This document shows positions 40,617-53,600 of a stretch of 64,000 bases of DNA, one piece after another. Both the position numbers and the translations under genes were made by a program. Position 1 is the first letter of the stretch. The number at the start of each line of letters is the position of its first letter. Under the pieces are notes generated by a model. The model was not told where the DNA came from, did no database searches, and worked only from the letters and a program-made list of their open reading frames with translations. Source of the stretch: Gibbula magus (lineage: Eukaryota > Mollusca > Gastropoda > Trochida > Trochidae); contig OW388289.1 in assembly GCA_936450465.1 (NCBI GenBank), positions 70,864,420 through 70,928,419 of the forward strand. The letters are read 5' to 3'.

Positions 40617-40895
40617 CGATGGTATTTTTTGATAAATTAAGTTTCTTTATCATGCTACTCACTACAAAATCATTGACTTTAAAGATCTTCTTCATATCAT
40701 CAAATGGAGGAAATATATTGATTTTGATAATGATTGTTGTACAAGTAATAAGTATGATGATCTTAGTAATCATGACACTGATGATGATGATGATGATGAT
40801 GGTGATGGTATTTTTTTTCTCGATGAATCAGGTTTGTTTACTCACAACAAGAACATCAACCTTGCAGATATTCATCAGTAAAATACTGATGATGA
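40490..40895. repeat. 203-bp duplicated unit carrying GAT trinucleotide tracts
   Basis: TTGTTGTACAAGTAATAAGT occurs at 40531 and 40734, followed in both units by a long GAT run (about 40579-40616 and 40769-40801) and then GATGGTATTTTTT. The hydrophobic or serine-rich frames that cross it are artefacts of the trinucleotide repeat. It ends about 570 bp before exon A. Confidence 0.85.
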
Positions 40896-41460
40896 GATAG
40901 GACCATTAATTCATAAGTGTTATTTGATAGCTTATGTCTACACACAATTTCAGCATTCTAGTTGTTTTACTTGTTGCCATGAAGTTACAATCCCCTATGC
41001 AGAGCAATACACACATTAGGCCACTTGGCAATTTTATAAGTGGGGAATTGGACATAGCTTTAAAATCCTTATCATTGGTGGCACGGATAAGAAATTGGGA
41101 TAGCATGAAAAAGCATCTTAATGTAAATATGGTATATCCCTTCGAACTGCTCAATATCTAATCAGATTAAGGTTCTTCCCATGCCACATGTATATTTTGG
41201 GGAGTACTGCAATGAACTTTACAAGTCCTAATCTCCATCACACTGAGTTGTTGTTCTGCAAATTAAGCTTCTTAGGACTGACAGTTTAAGTAAAGAAATT
41301 TCAAGGATGGATCCTGACACACCCATAATTAATTTTATAAGCCTATCTGGCCTTATAGGCATGATGAATTAGCAATGATGATGATAATGATGATCCATGA
41401 TAATGTTTGTATTTTCTCATTTACAGTCCATATATCATAATTTATCCTTTATATTCACAG

Positions 41461-41681
41461 ATTATGACAGACATCCTGCATCTGATTATGACTACAAATC
41501 AGACTTCTCCAACTACGACACTGGGTACCATGGGGGTCGAGAGCCTGACTATTCAGGCCCCAGGTACCGACGTCCCAAGATGGAGTCCATGTACGTGACC
41601 CCGAACCACACCACTGTTGAGGTCCACATGGGCAGAGCAGCTCACCTGCCCTGTGCCGTCAAGCACCTGGGCACAAAACAG
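41461..41681 (+). CDS. Coding exon A: Asp/Tyr-rich segment and first half of Ig domain 1
   Basis: The acceptor is a pyrimidine-rich tract ending TTCACAG, and the donor is CAG|GTATGT. The first two bases complete a split codon (phase 1 in); the exon ends in phase 0 after Gln73. It encodes an N-terminal segment rich in Asp-Tyr pairs (Tyr 1, 9, 11, 18, 22, 30, 35), then a basic RRP junction, the A strand of the Ig fold, and the B-strand Cys64 in a LPC context. An NHT sequon lies at Asn48. An upstream acceptor (TTTACAG ending at 41426) would keep the frame and add about 11 residues, but that extension overlaps the polypyrimidine tract and is less likely. Composition is clearly richer in G+C than the flanks. 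Confidence 0.85.
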
Positions 41682-44600
41682 GTATGTTCCTTATGCATGT
41701 TATATTGATTCTGTACAGACTCAGATTAAGAAACTAAATCTATCCTTTCATCAAAACACAACATCATCACATTACTTATAACCCAACAGTTACTTATAAG
41801 CTTGTGCGTTTCAATAAACTATCAAACTGTCACTTTGATAAGCAAATGATTATATACTGAAATATTGCCCTGCAGCAGAAATCTAGGCTTATTTTTATCA
41901 ATATCAACTTAAAGGAGACTATTGAAATATGACCAAACTATTTCTTACTTGATTGTAACACTACAGAAAAACTAACTGTGTGCTCATTGATAAAGGACAC
42001 ACCCTAGGGTGAAAAATTCGAAGTAAAATGGAGAAAAACATCATTTACAAAATTTCTATTACTTCCAGTGGCCATGTATGCTTAATACGGAGATTATTTT
42101 AGATATTGGAGAATTGATTGCATTATAACTCGAAATATTTTGAAAACCCATATCATCAACTCAAAGTAAAAATGAAAGCCATATTTGCATCTAAAAAGTA
42201 AATTCTTTGCAATGAAGACAATATTTTATCTTTATCTTGTTTCCTTTTGAAATCAATATTGATACCAGCTTGACATGACATAGAAAGTTATATTTACATC
42301 ATCTATCAGCTTTTTTACATGGGAGTTTAGGTTTATATCACCATACTATATCATACCGATATAAATATACACGATTTCATCATGGAACACGTAATGGATA
42401 AGTCCATAGTCCTGTTTGTCAGTGATAGCTTCATCAAGACATCCAAATCATTACTTGCTCCTTAGTGTTTGCATAATTCATTTCAAGCTGAGTGGTAGCA
42501 ATAGTAGGATTCCTTTCATCAAAACGAAAAAAATATCGCCATTTCCGAAACAAGCTTCAAACAGCTCTCCTAAATGTAAGAGAGATATCTCTAATCTACT
42601 TGTCTGTGCTGTGACATCTTACCTTTGAAGTTACAGACCTGTGAGAATGTGTGAATCTGATTGCTCCAAATTTTTTATCATCTCAAAGAATTAGCTCTTA
42701 GGAAATTGAAGAAGACTGATTTCAAATAAGGGAGACATTTTTTTGGCATCAAACTAATTTTCCAAAAAACTTCATTGAAATTTCAAACAACAATCGGATT
42801 GAGTTGGTAAGCGTGTGCAGTCCCTCTGCTGGGGTCCAAAGGTTTCTCTCCTGGAAGCAAGTGTTTTAACGCTGTTAGAAGATGCAGTCCTCGTGTAGCA
42901 TGTGAGATTAAGCATGTTGATCACGCGAGGCTACTTAAATGTATTTGCTGTTGTCTTGCAAACCCTCTGATTTTTTTCTTTACTGAGCAAAGATATTAGC
43001 CTTCCAAGTTTGTGAGGTAAAAAGTTGGTCATTAAAGACTATTAATTGGAAAACTATTCATGAAGTGCACAATGAAGCGTAGAAGCAAGTTTACTAGGTT
43101 TAACTGAAATTTACATTTCAATCTGAAATAGAGCCTCCGTGCCAGCCTCATCATGATTTATTGTTCACTCCATTATAAACATTAAATTTTCTGCCAGGGA
43201 AAATTGAAATTGAAGACATCAATGGCCGTAGGCAAGTATTAGCTCTTCTTGTAATATTATATGATTTAGAGTTCATGGGTTAATGGAATATGTTACTCTT
43301 TATTATGACATGTGAAATAATGTGAGAAAACTATAATTTGAAGCAAAATTGAGTATTTGAAAGGTGTTAGGAAACTGAAAACCTGAAATTTCAATATGTT
43401 GAATACTGATGGAAATGCCAGCATTTATTCAATTATAAATATCATCTTGTAATAAGACATATATACTATACATGAACATAGACTGTGAGTGATACCCTGT
43501 ATAAATTCATGAATTATTATGTATAAAAAATGATCATACATGAAAATAAATATATATAACTTGTCATGGATACAAGACACCTGGTGGAGGTTCATTCGGT
43601 TTTAAATGAAAAGTTCTAAAGGTTTTAAAGGTACATCCCTTGTGTTGTTGGGGTTAAATATGTCTTCTGTATAAATGGTGTTATTTTTATATTGAGAAGT
43701 TCTGACTGTTGCCAAGAATAACTATTTTGATGATAGTCGACTCAATATAGCAGCAATAAAAAGGCAAGAGCACAATGCAACGTGGTTAGTCAAACGTTAT
43801 TTTGGAAACGTATCTACAACGGACAAAAAGATAAATTTGGGTTGATAATGTTTAATATAAACTACTGTGCATGTATAAGGGTAGTGTAGTTTTGGTTTCT
43901 GCACATGCATAATGATGTTGCTCGATTTACATTTGAAACTAGTAAATATGATATATTTGACGATTGGGAATTAATATGCAAGTTGAGTTAAATTGTTTGA
44001 ACTGAAATCAGCACATATGGTATTTTGGCACCTATTGAAGTCAAATAAAATATTGGGAAACCCAATGGCTGTCACTTTCATGGCCCAACATTTTGTACAT
44101 TCCTGAGTTTCCATTTAATCTAACAACTGCCAGAAATGTGTCTTATCATGAGAATCTCAGGAAGCATTTAGAAGTTGTTATACAAGTGTAGTGTTATGGG
44201 TGACAACTTCTCTTTTATAGTATGCATTCATTGCATTCCTTTTCCTTGCCCCTTCATCAGGAGAACGTTGTGAGACTTACTTACAAACTTACAAAGTCTT
44301 TATACTGTGAAAATATGCAAGTAGAAATACATGTATAAGCATGGTTCGTTGTTTCAGCCAATAGAGTGATCTTTAGATCATTTGACCAATTGGTCATGAA
44401 TGTAAGATATGTTGATTCTATGATAACCCCCAACAGTGATAATGGCCCAACCAATTAGTAAAGTGAAAGATACAATCAGAGGCTGTTTATTCTGTGATAT
44501 ATTATCCTATAATGTCTAATGTTGAGTTTTGATAATGCTTACTTACCTATCATACAAATTTAAAAAATATAACACTTTTAATGCTATGACTCAATGCAAA

Positions 44601-47600
44601 AACCTAATGATATCACAATGCCATGAGGTCATAAATATGATGACATCACTGAGATTCACAGTGCTATGACATCAACATCTATGGCAATGATGGGTTCATA
44701 ATGAATAATGAATTTTGGATAATAAATAGAATCTCACCCTTGTGTCTTCTGATATCAAAGATATCAACACTAAGTCTTGTTGATGAAGTAAATATCCTTG
44801 GCAAGCCTTGGATATTTGTAACTTTAATCAACTTGTGTTAATATATTTGATAAAAAAACTCTTGGGTGATATTCTCTATACATTATCTGTATGTATATTC
44901 TCTTCAAATAATTTAATTTATATGTGAAATGATATGATTTTATTTCTAAAATGGAAGGCATATGATGTTGCAGAAGAAATTGTTTGGTGATACATTTTTA
45001 AGTATAAGTAATAAAACCAATTAGTGGTCGACTGTGTGGATTTAATGGCATATATTTCCTTAGATATTGACAAATTGATTTTCTACTGGCCAAAGTAGCT
45101 TAAACTATTTTCTTAAGCTGTATAGTATATCATTGAAAACAAAAGTCGATATTGTTTGACAATATACAAAGTTATCATGTTGAGGTTGTCTCTGCAAATT
45201 TAGTAGCATAGTTTTCACTTAATTGATAGCTTATATTGATTAACTTCTACTAACTTATCAATGTCATTTAATAGTCAGATAGTATATCATTATAAAACAT
45301 CTGTTTTTAGCAATATTGTTTGACAAATATTTATTCTCATAGGGTATAATAATGAATTAATTAAATCAACTAGAAGTTGACTATGCAGATACATTAAATA
45401 GTATAATATTATGTTTCAATGTATATTGACAGATTGTTTTTTAACTAATGCACAGTATTTAGAAGGACATTTAGAAGTGGAATGCATTTGAAAACAAGAT
45501 TTTCTGTGTATCATGATTGAGTTATCCAGAAAATCTAGTTTTCTTAATGCACAGTACCTTAAAGTGATTTGCAATCCAGCATAGCATATCTATGTATCAT
45601 TCAAAACAACGTTTTAGGAGATAGTGTTTGAGGATTATATATTAATTCCTGGTGATTGTCATGTTCAAGTAATTAAATCAATTAGAGGTTGACTCTGCAG
45701 GCCTCCCTAATCTGAGTATCCAACAGAGCGGGGCCCACCCAGCAATTAACAAACTGTGAATGAGAAAACCTGTAAAAAACTACTTTGATGTCCTGTTTAT
45801 CTGGGATAACATGGCACTCACATGGCTGATGAGTCTACCATCAAGCTCCGATAATTATCGGCTTGTAAACACATAAGTGCTTAATTATACCCTAGTTATC
45901 ATCATATTTATCACAAAATGTTACCATGTCGAAGATAATTGTAGTGTTTAATACTTGACGAGACGATGGTATGTTTCCTATAATAAACAATTATAGATGT
46001 ACATTTGTATCCTAGTTGATACTGATAATGCATATTTTACGCTTGGTGGAGAGATGGTGTGAGAACTGTCTGCAGAGTGTTCTCAGGTGGGATGCTGTTT
46101 GTGGGTGAGAGAAGTACATCTACTAAAATGTGATCCAAGTTGTCATAGAAACTCAAAAGAAAGAATAGAATAGAAAGAAGACTTAAGTTTGAAGAAGTAT
46201 ATTTTTGTCCATTACTATTGAAAAAATAAACAAAACATAAGAAGTTGTCTTCTAGCAACAAAAGCATAGGACCGTTTGAGCTGGGAATTTCACATAATTG
46301 ATTCAAATTTCTTTTCAATTATTTTGATCTTTCTAACAAATAAATGTAAATGTATAGTTATATGTATAAGTCTGTGATTCATATTTGTGTTAACTGACAT
46401 GTGATTAGATATCAGGAAACAGGAGTTTCAAACGGTGCTAGTAGGACAAGCCTGACTAAAAGCTATGTGAATATGCTTTGACATTCTTTATGTCAGAGCA
46501 TATAATTATAAAAAAAGGCTGCATGGGGGATCAGGGGGATGTTAAACCCTCTGAACTCTGAAATACTCCTCCTTCACCCACCCGTGGATCCGCCACTGCA
46601 GGATATGATAGAGAGATCCACAATCATTATACTTAATACTTTTGATTCTGCTTATACGAAAATATGATGAACTTGTTTAACAGAAGCTGATAAAGGTAAT
46701 TGGTTTACTTTTGTTTTAAAAAGTCATGAGTCTTGATTGCCGTCAGTTCAATCAAGACTATTCAGCCAAATGAAGGATGTTTTAAAAGTTATCAATACGA
46801 AAACATAATCTTTTGTAAAGCTCTTTACTTTGATATTCCAATTGTCATAATTCCTCTAATTGCTCGTCATCCAGTTCCAAAAAGTTCTCCAAGCTCCAAA
46901 CATGTAAGATCTGGATTGTCTTTTGATCAACAAGTAGCTGGGAAGTTGCAGGCAGTCTTTCTATCCTTTATAATCACATTTTCTCAAGAGGAAAGGGGCA
47001 TCTTACATGTACTTGATCATCTTGTGTTGAGTTTGGAGACATGTAGTTCCTACTTGATGTAATTACCCACAAGCAGTAAAACCGATTGATATGAACAATT
47101 CATGCTGCCCTTGCAGTAAATGTCAAGCAACAACTGAAGTGGTTTATGATCGGGAAGGTGACTCACCTCATAGTTTTCACAAATTCATTAATAAGACATT
47201 GATTTGGTCAGGCAATCTGGAGTTTAATGGCTCCTAATTATTTCACTTACATCACAGCTGATGGTATGTACAGTAAGAGGGAGAAAGCCAGCACCATTGT
47301 AGATATGCATTGAAACCTGCAAGCATGGTTGGTACTGCACTGAAATTCAGTGAAGCGTGTAACACAAACCTTGTGCCAGGGGTAGTCTTACTCAGTAGTA
47401 CTCGGTAGTTCATGATATTTTAAACTCAATATCTCAAAACATGATCCACCTTTCGAAAGCAAGTTTAGGGTTAGGTCTAAACTCTAAAATTCCCTTTTCT
47501 CAGAGGCTTATTTACAATATTCAAGAATAAATATATGTTCATAGACTAAGTGTAAGAGAAGGGCAGGGGCTATAGGATGGTATACCCAGAAAATGACTGT

Positions 47601-50600
47601 ATAAGCAGAAGAAGGTTGATCATTACAGCTACGTACAGTTTTAGTAGTCAAGAGTATAGACTGTTAACAGCAGTTAGCAGTTCATCACTATCAATTTCAT
47701 GCTTGGTGGGTGATACTGCAACACTCTTGTGACTTCTAATTCAAAACTAGTGGAAAAACAACATATATATTGATTAAATACAGACACACTTCACAAACAC
47801 ATAATTATCTCATTCCCAAATGATTTGAAAATATCTCGATTTACCTGACCATGAAAAGTATTTCAGGACAAAACTAGATTTGATACTGAAAAATTATTCC
47901 AGTGTTAGTGACAGATGATCATTTTGGACAAAGCTTTTCACAGTTCAACAAGATTTCATGAGTAATAGAGTCTAAATCCATTAACTAGGACATGATTGAA
48001 CTAGAATGGAAATTTTTGAATCAACTTAAAGGAGCAGTAGCACATTTTTTCGCTCAAATAAGTCGATGAAATGTATTTGAAAAATAAGTTCACCAATCGT
48101 AAAACACCCTTCTCTTTTCGTAAAACCATGTTATAAATGAGTGTACATGGCTAAGAAAAGCCATTGGAATCGTTTTTGTTATTCGAAATAATAAAATGTG
48201 TTCACAATAAAATGGCCGCCATGCAATTTTTGCTTTATACGCAACACCGTTATTACTACTACGGATAATTGCTTTGTGTAATAAGATGTTATACCCTCTA
48301 AAGTAAATTTAAATGGCACAAACTATCATTATAAATAAGAAATTTGAAAAAATAAATTTGGCAAAAAAAGTGCTAGTGCCCCTTTAATGTCATTAAATAT
48401 GGGCACTGCATTTTTATATAATAACTTGAATAATTGGATTATAAACCAACTATTTTCACTGCCTGGAACTGAATTATTCCTCTCAATTTAAGTAGATCAT
48501 CTACATTTTTATTTGGGAAACTATTTAGCCTTTCCTATAATATACAAGTGTCAAGAGCAAAAGGGTTAAATTCATTTTGGACAACACTTTGATGGTTCAG
48601 ACTTGAAAGTATCATTAACTTGATACTCAATTAATTGAACATTTGAAACAACTTTTTGAAAATTGAATAGGAACAGATAATTGTTTGTGAATCTCGAGTG
48701 GAAAACTTTTTGTCTTCCTTTCAGCAAATGAAAATAACATAATTGAAGTTTGAGAGGATAGTGAAATCTTGGAAACTTAACACAAGTTTGGGGAAATGAG
48801 AGAAAATGAAAACTATTTATCAAATTGAAAAACAATAACAAGTTTTAACCAAGAAAAATCGCAGTGCTCGGTGTTTTGTATGAAATGCTCCTCACAGCTC
48901 CTCAATCAAGTAAACGATATTTTCAAATTACAGAAGAAAGAGGGGAGTTAACGGAAATGCTAACAAGACAGTACTCCCGATGTCATTATTATGCCTATCA
49001 GAGATTTGCAGAAAAAGTCGTCTATTTGATTTGTCAATGAACGGACAAGACCTTTTAGCACAAGATGGAGTAGGGTTTTAACATTTACTGGATGCCCTCA
49101 ATGAATAAGATGTCGGACATTTGTTTTTCCTCTATCTATGCGGGACGTCTGGAGATGCATCAATGGCCACTCCAGCTTCTCTCGGAATAGAAAACGTTAA
49201 TAAAGTTGCCACACGGGAAGATGGAATAGCGATTGCAACAGATGTTTTATGCTCAAAACAGTTATGTTAATTAGTATGCATGAAAAGATGATTTCCGGTG
49301 CGGCACGTGTGGCAAAGATCATAAAGACAGACTTGACCAGCTTGACTGAAGACGTGGTGCCAATATTGGCCGCTTGCTCGATTCAAGTCTAGCTAGGAGG
49401 CCGATTATTGGAAGTCCTAGAGTGCCGATAACCATAAGGACCAACGGTGTTGAAACGCACTGTGTAAGCCGCAGACTAATATGGTTTGAGTTAGGACAGC
49501 AAAGTAATTGCTACATTGCATCAAAGCATTTTTACAGCAAGTTTTCCCTATGGTATTTCATGTTATTATATGGTCATTATATGAGATTTCAGCTGGTGAC
49601 GACACACACTGTGATAGAAAGGATGCTATACATAAACTGGTATGACACACTGGCGACTGTTTAACTTGCTGTGTGGTTGAAAGTAGTTTTTCTCATTATC
49701 TGTAATGGACTGTTGAAAAAATAAATTGTTCTTAATATTTTATGCATATGATTACAAACAGCAATGAGATGTTAGAGTGTAGCTAATAGGAGAACTATCT
49801 CTGGAACAGCAAGGGCTTTGTCATAGATGTAGTCATTACACGGGTGACTCATTACATTCCTTTTATCATTGCATAATGGTTGATGACATATCATTGGCTT
49901 TCACATAGCTAAGGTATGCAAAACCATAATTCTGTTACACCAACTAACATGATTTTAATTGTACCCTGTTATGACGTAGTCAGGGGTATATAAAGCTCCA
50001 CATGCGTCTGTGCATGCATCCATGTGTGTGTGCATCCAAAATCATTTCCTGAACATAACTTCTAAAATTTAGACTTTAAATCTTTAAATTTGGTATGGAT
50101 GTTACCTACGTGATGGCATTGTGCCTATTTAGGGTTACTACTCCAAGATGCAAATGATTATTTTAAATTTTTCCCATAATGAGCTCATTTTGAGACTTTG
50201 TTTCATTTATAGAGCATAGCTTGAAAACTTTAAATTTGGATGGGGAATTACAAATGGGGGTGATACTGTGACCTTTTGGGATTGTTAGTTCAGAATCTTC
50301 ATTGAAATTTTTTTTATTCATTGACATGATCATTCCCTTCACAGAGGTTACTCCCATCAGATTTCCGTTCCTAACCTATGTTCTACATCACCTGAATACG
50401 AGTGTCATGATTGGTTGAAAGTAGAGTTTTCATTTTTCACAGTACGAGGTTCCCCTTTTCCCCTCTAGGGGATTGTGCTTGTGCACTTTGATTCAGGCGA
50501 TGTAGAACTGAGGTTTGGATCAAAATCTAAAGGGAGTAACCTCTGTGGGAAGAGAATGTGACATGATTGACTACATAATATGTTTAACACTTTCCAAATA

Positions 50601-53600
50601 TATCAATGGTATATGACAGCAGTCAAACTGCAGGCGGTGGGTAAGTGAGCACTTCTCAATTAAAGGTACATCCATTGTGTTGTTGGGGTCAATTATGACA
50701 AACGTTATACATGGTCTTATTTTATCGAGAAGTACTAACTGTTACCGAAAACAACCATTTTAATGATAGTCGAATTAGTATATTGACGATATGAAGGTAA
50801 AAGCAGTGATTTCTGATCGAAAACCGGACAATGCACCGCGTGTGGCGCGCGCCAATGAGTCAAACGTAATTTTGGAATCTTATTTACACCAGACAAAATA
50901 ACAAATTTTGGTTGATAATGTTCAATAGGTCATATAACTACTGTACATGTAAATAGGACGTGCACTTTCGGTTTCTGCACATGCATAATGATGTTACTCG
51001 ATTTTAATTGGAAACAAGTAATTATGATATGTTTGGCGAGTGGGCATGAATATGCAAGCTAAGTGAATTTGTTTGTATTGTAAACAACACATATGATGTG
51101 TTGGAACGTATTAAGGCCAAATCAAATTTTATGAAACACAATGGATGCACCTTTAATGACTTTTTTTTTTTCAATCAACTCAGGTTGTACATCCTCAACT
51201 CATAATTCAAAAACCTTAATTAAACTTAGTCAACAAATATTCTTTTATTATTCCTTTGATCTTTAGATTATCCGGAGATATGGTTGACAATTACCTGTGG
51301 CTTTAAGCCATATTCCTATATTTCAAGCTACTTAACATGATCAAAATTCACAAATCTATGATGTGACATTTATATGATTATCCTACTTGGTGTTTTGTAT
51401 CTCAATACAGAAGACCATGTTTTAATTTCTGGCAAAGAATCACTTTCAATCATTTGCTTTATCATAAACAATTCAGAAATGGTGAGATATTAATAATTGA
51501 TAAAAAAAATTATTGACATAAATTTCTGCCTACAAGCTATATATGATTCTTAAATATAAATGCAATTTGATAAATCAATTGTGTGACATTTTAAAAACAA
51601 ATTCCAATCGTCTGTTACTCTTTCAAAGTATTTAAATTTCAATCAATAAATTATTCTTTTAGATCCTTTAATCACTGCATGAAATAGAGATGTTCGAATG
51701 GAAAAAGATTAAATTAACTTTTAGAAAGCTCCAACTGAAAATACAAATACCCTAATTCAATTTTGAAAATTAAACACTTTGGTGACATAACAAAAACAAA
51801 TCCACAAATAAAAAAACAATAAAGCACAGCTTCGAGATCCAAAATTACCTCAGTGAAAGCTTACCTAATTGTATTGAGCACCTGCTAAAGCATTCTAGTG
51901 GCAAAAATAGAGTGTGAAGTACTAATGTGGTTCATTTGTAGTCTACAGCACCCACAGACCCTCTCTGCAAGAGGCAAACGTTTTAGCCATCAGAATTAAG
52001 AGAGTGTGGTGGGGATTGTGGATGAGTTAACCAGCGTCAATTCTTAACTAGTTTGCTCGCATCAACATGTGCTTGCAACCTTTTAAGCATTAAAAATTAG
52101 AGAAAATTTACACCTTACATCTGGTATCTATTAGCCATGCTCGGCTGAGAGGAACTTCCGAAATACCTGTGGAGAATTCTTGGAAATTTTTGGCACTTGT
52201 GAATGAAAAGGCAAAACTCTCATTTCTCATATCTATCCATTGACAAAAAATTAATTAACTATGATATGTTATCCGACTGTTAAGATCAGTTGGTGACAGC
52301 TGGCGTTGGATATATAGATTTGAACATTTCAATTTCCTGAGTAATGCATAAATGGTAGAATATCAGGTTTAAAGCAAAGCAAATGCTTCATTTATATGGA
52401 TCATGTACGCACATGTGAACTGAAGAGAATTTTAATTTGTTATAAATTTTCAGGAAGAATTAGAATTCATATTTCGACTGATATTTCAAATAGTTTAAAT
52501 ATTCCTACCTAAATTACTGAAATTATTACTGAGAGTACGATTGATAATCCTTGAACTGAGAAGAGTCATTAAGGATTTCATGAACATAATATTTCTTGAT
52601 CAGCTTGAAGGTTTAAAGGGGAAGAAAGAAGTCATTAACTTTAATCTTAATTTGTTAAACATACCGGTAGTAATAAAACTTACAAATGATATATAAAGTA
52701 TCAAAGATGTTATGAGGAAGGGCAAGTGCATTTTTTTTTTTTAAAATGTATCAGTTGAAAGAAAATGTCAAAATTTATTTGCCATCATCATTGATAGATT
52801 AAATTTCTTTTTCACAAATAAACATGTATATACAAACAAAATTTTAAAATGCAAACATATGTTATCACAGAGCTAAAACATTATTACAAAGGGAATTAAG
52901 AAAGTATTGTGCAATTCAAACTTTTCGTACACTTCTACAAAACATACAAACAGGAATTACCGAAGATTTGTACAACTAAGTCATAGAACTAAAATATAAA
53001 CATTTAAAGTATCAAAGATTTGTTTATTGCAAGGTTGTTTTACACCACAACAGAACTTACAAATATTTTTTTTAGAAGAATTATCAACGATTTGTACAGA
53101 AAAGTTCAACTGAAAGAAGACACCCCTGTCTGACTCCACCCTTATCACTCATCATTTAACTTGATAAGGAAGTGATTACACTCATATATAGTGCAGCTAC
53201 AATAACAAATCGCTCCTTAGTGTCTGCAAAGCAACATCCGAGATGGGAGTTTTTATGACAGAGAATGGTAGCTTCTGAAGCAATTAGCATCATTCTACAT
53301 ATGGAGAGCTGGGCAGCAAAAACTAGCATGCATGAGAAGACTGAGAGAAATCTCTTTAATTACCTAATTCAGCTAGCAAAGCCTGCTTGAAGCTTTTCAG
53401 TGTTCACTTCAAGCAGGTGAAAGGCATATCCCATCACAGAAATAATCCTGGTCTGACACGGCCACACTAGAATTGAGCTAATTCATCAGAGAAATGCTCA
53501 GTTTGGATCTTGCCTATTTTATCATCTTCACACTTCAAACAGCTCTCAAAGTTTTCTTAGTTTTTGGAGAATGTTTTTCATCTTATTTCTGACAGAGCTG

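Noticed and set aside
40567..40900. Methionine-rich (+) and serine-rich (-) frames
   Set aside because: Produced by the GAT trinucleotide tracts and absent outside them.
40934..41161. Frame beginning with a hydrophobic segment (M-S-T-H-N-F-S-I-L-V-V-L-L-V-A-M), a candidate signal-peptide exon for the Ig gene
   Set aside because: The only phase-1 donor in the frame is a weak AGTGGGG, and it lies only ~380 bp from exon A. Without a plausible donor it cannot join exon A.
41397..41460. Extension of exon A upstream to an in-frame ATG at 41397
   Set aside because: The extension covers a polypyrimidine tract and a good CACAG acceptor, and the encoded segment is a poor signal peptide.
46733..47062. 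109-codon frame, the second longest in the window
   Set aside because: It has no ATG at its start, no recognisable domain, and intron-like composition.
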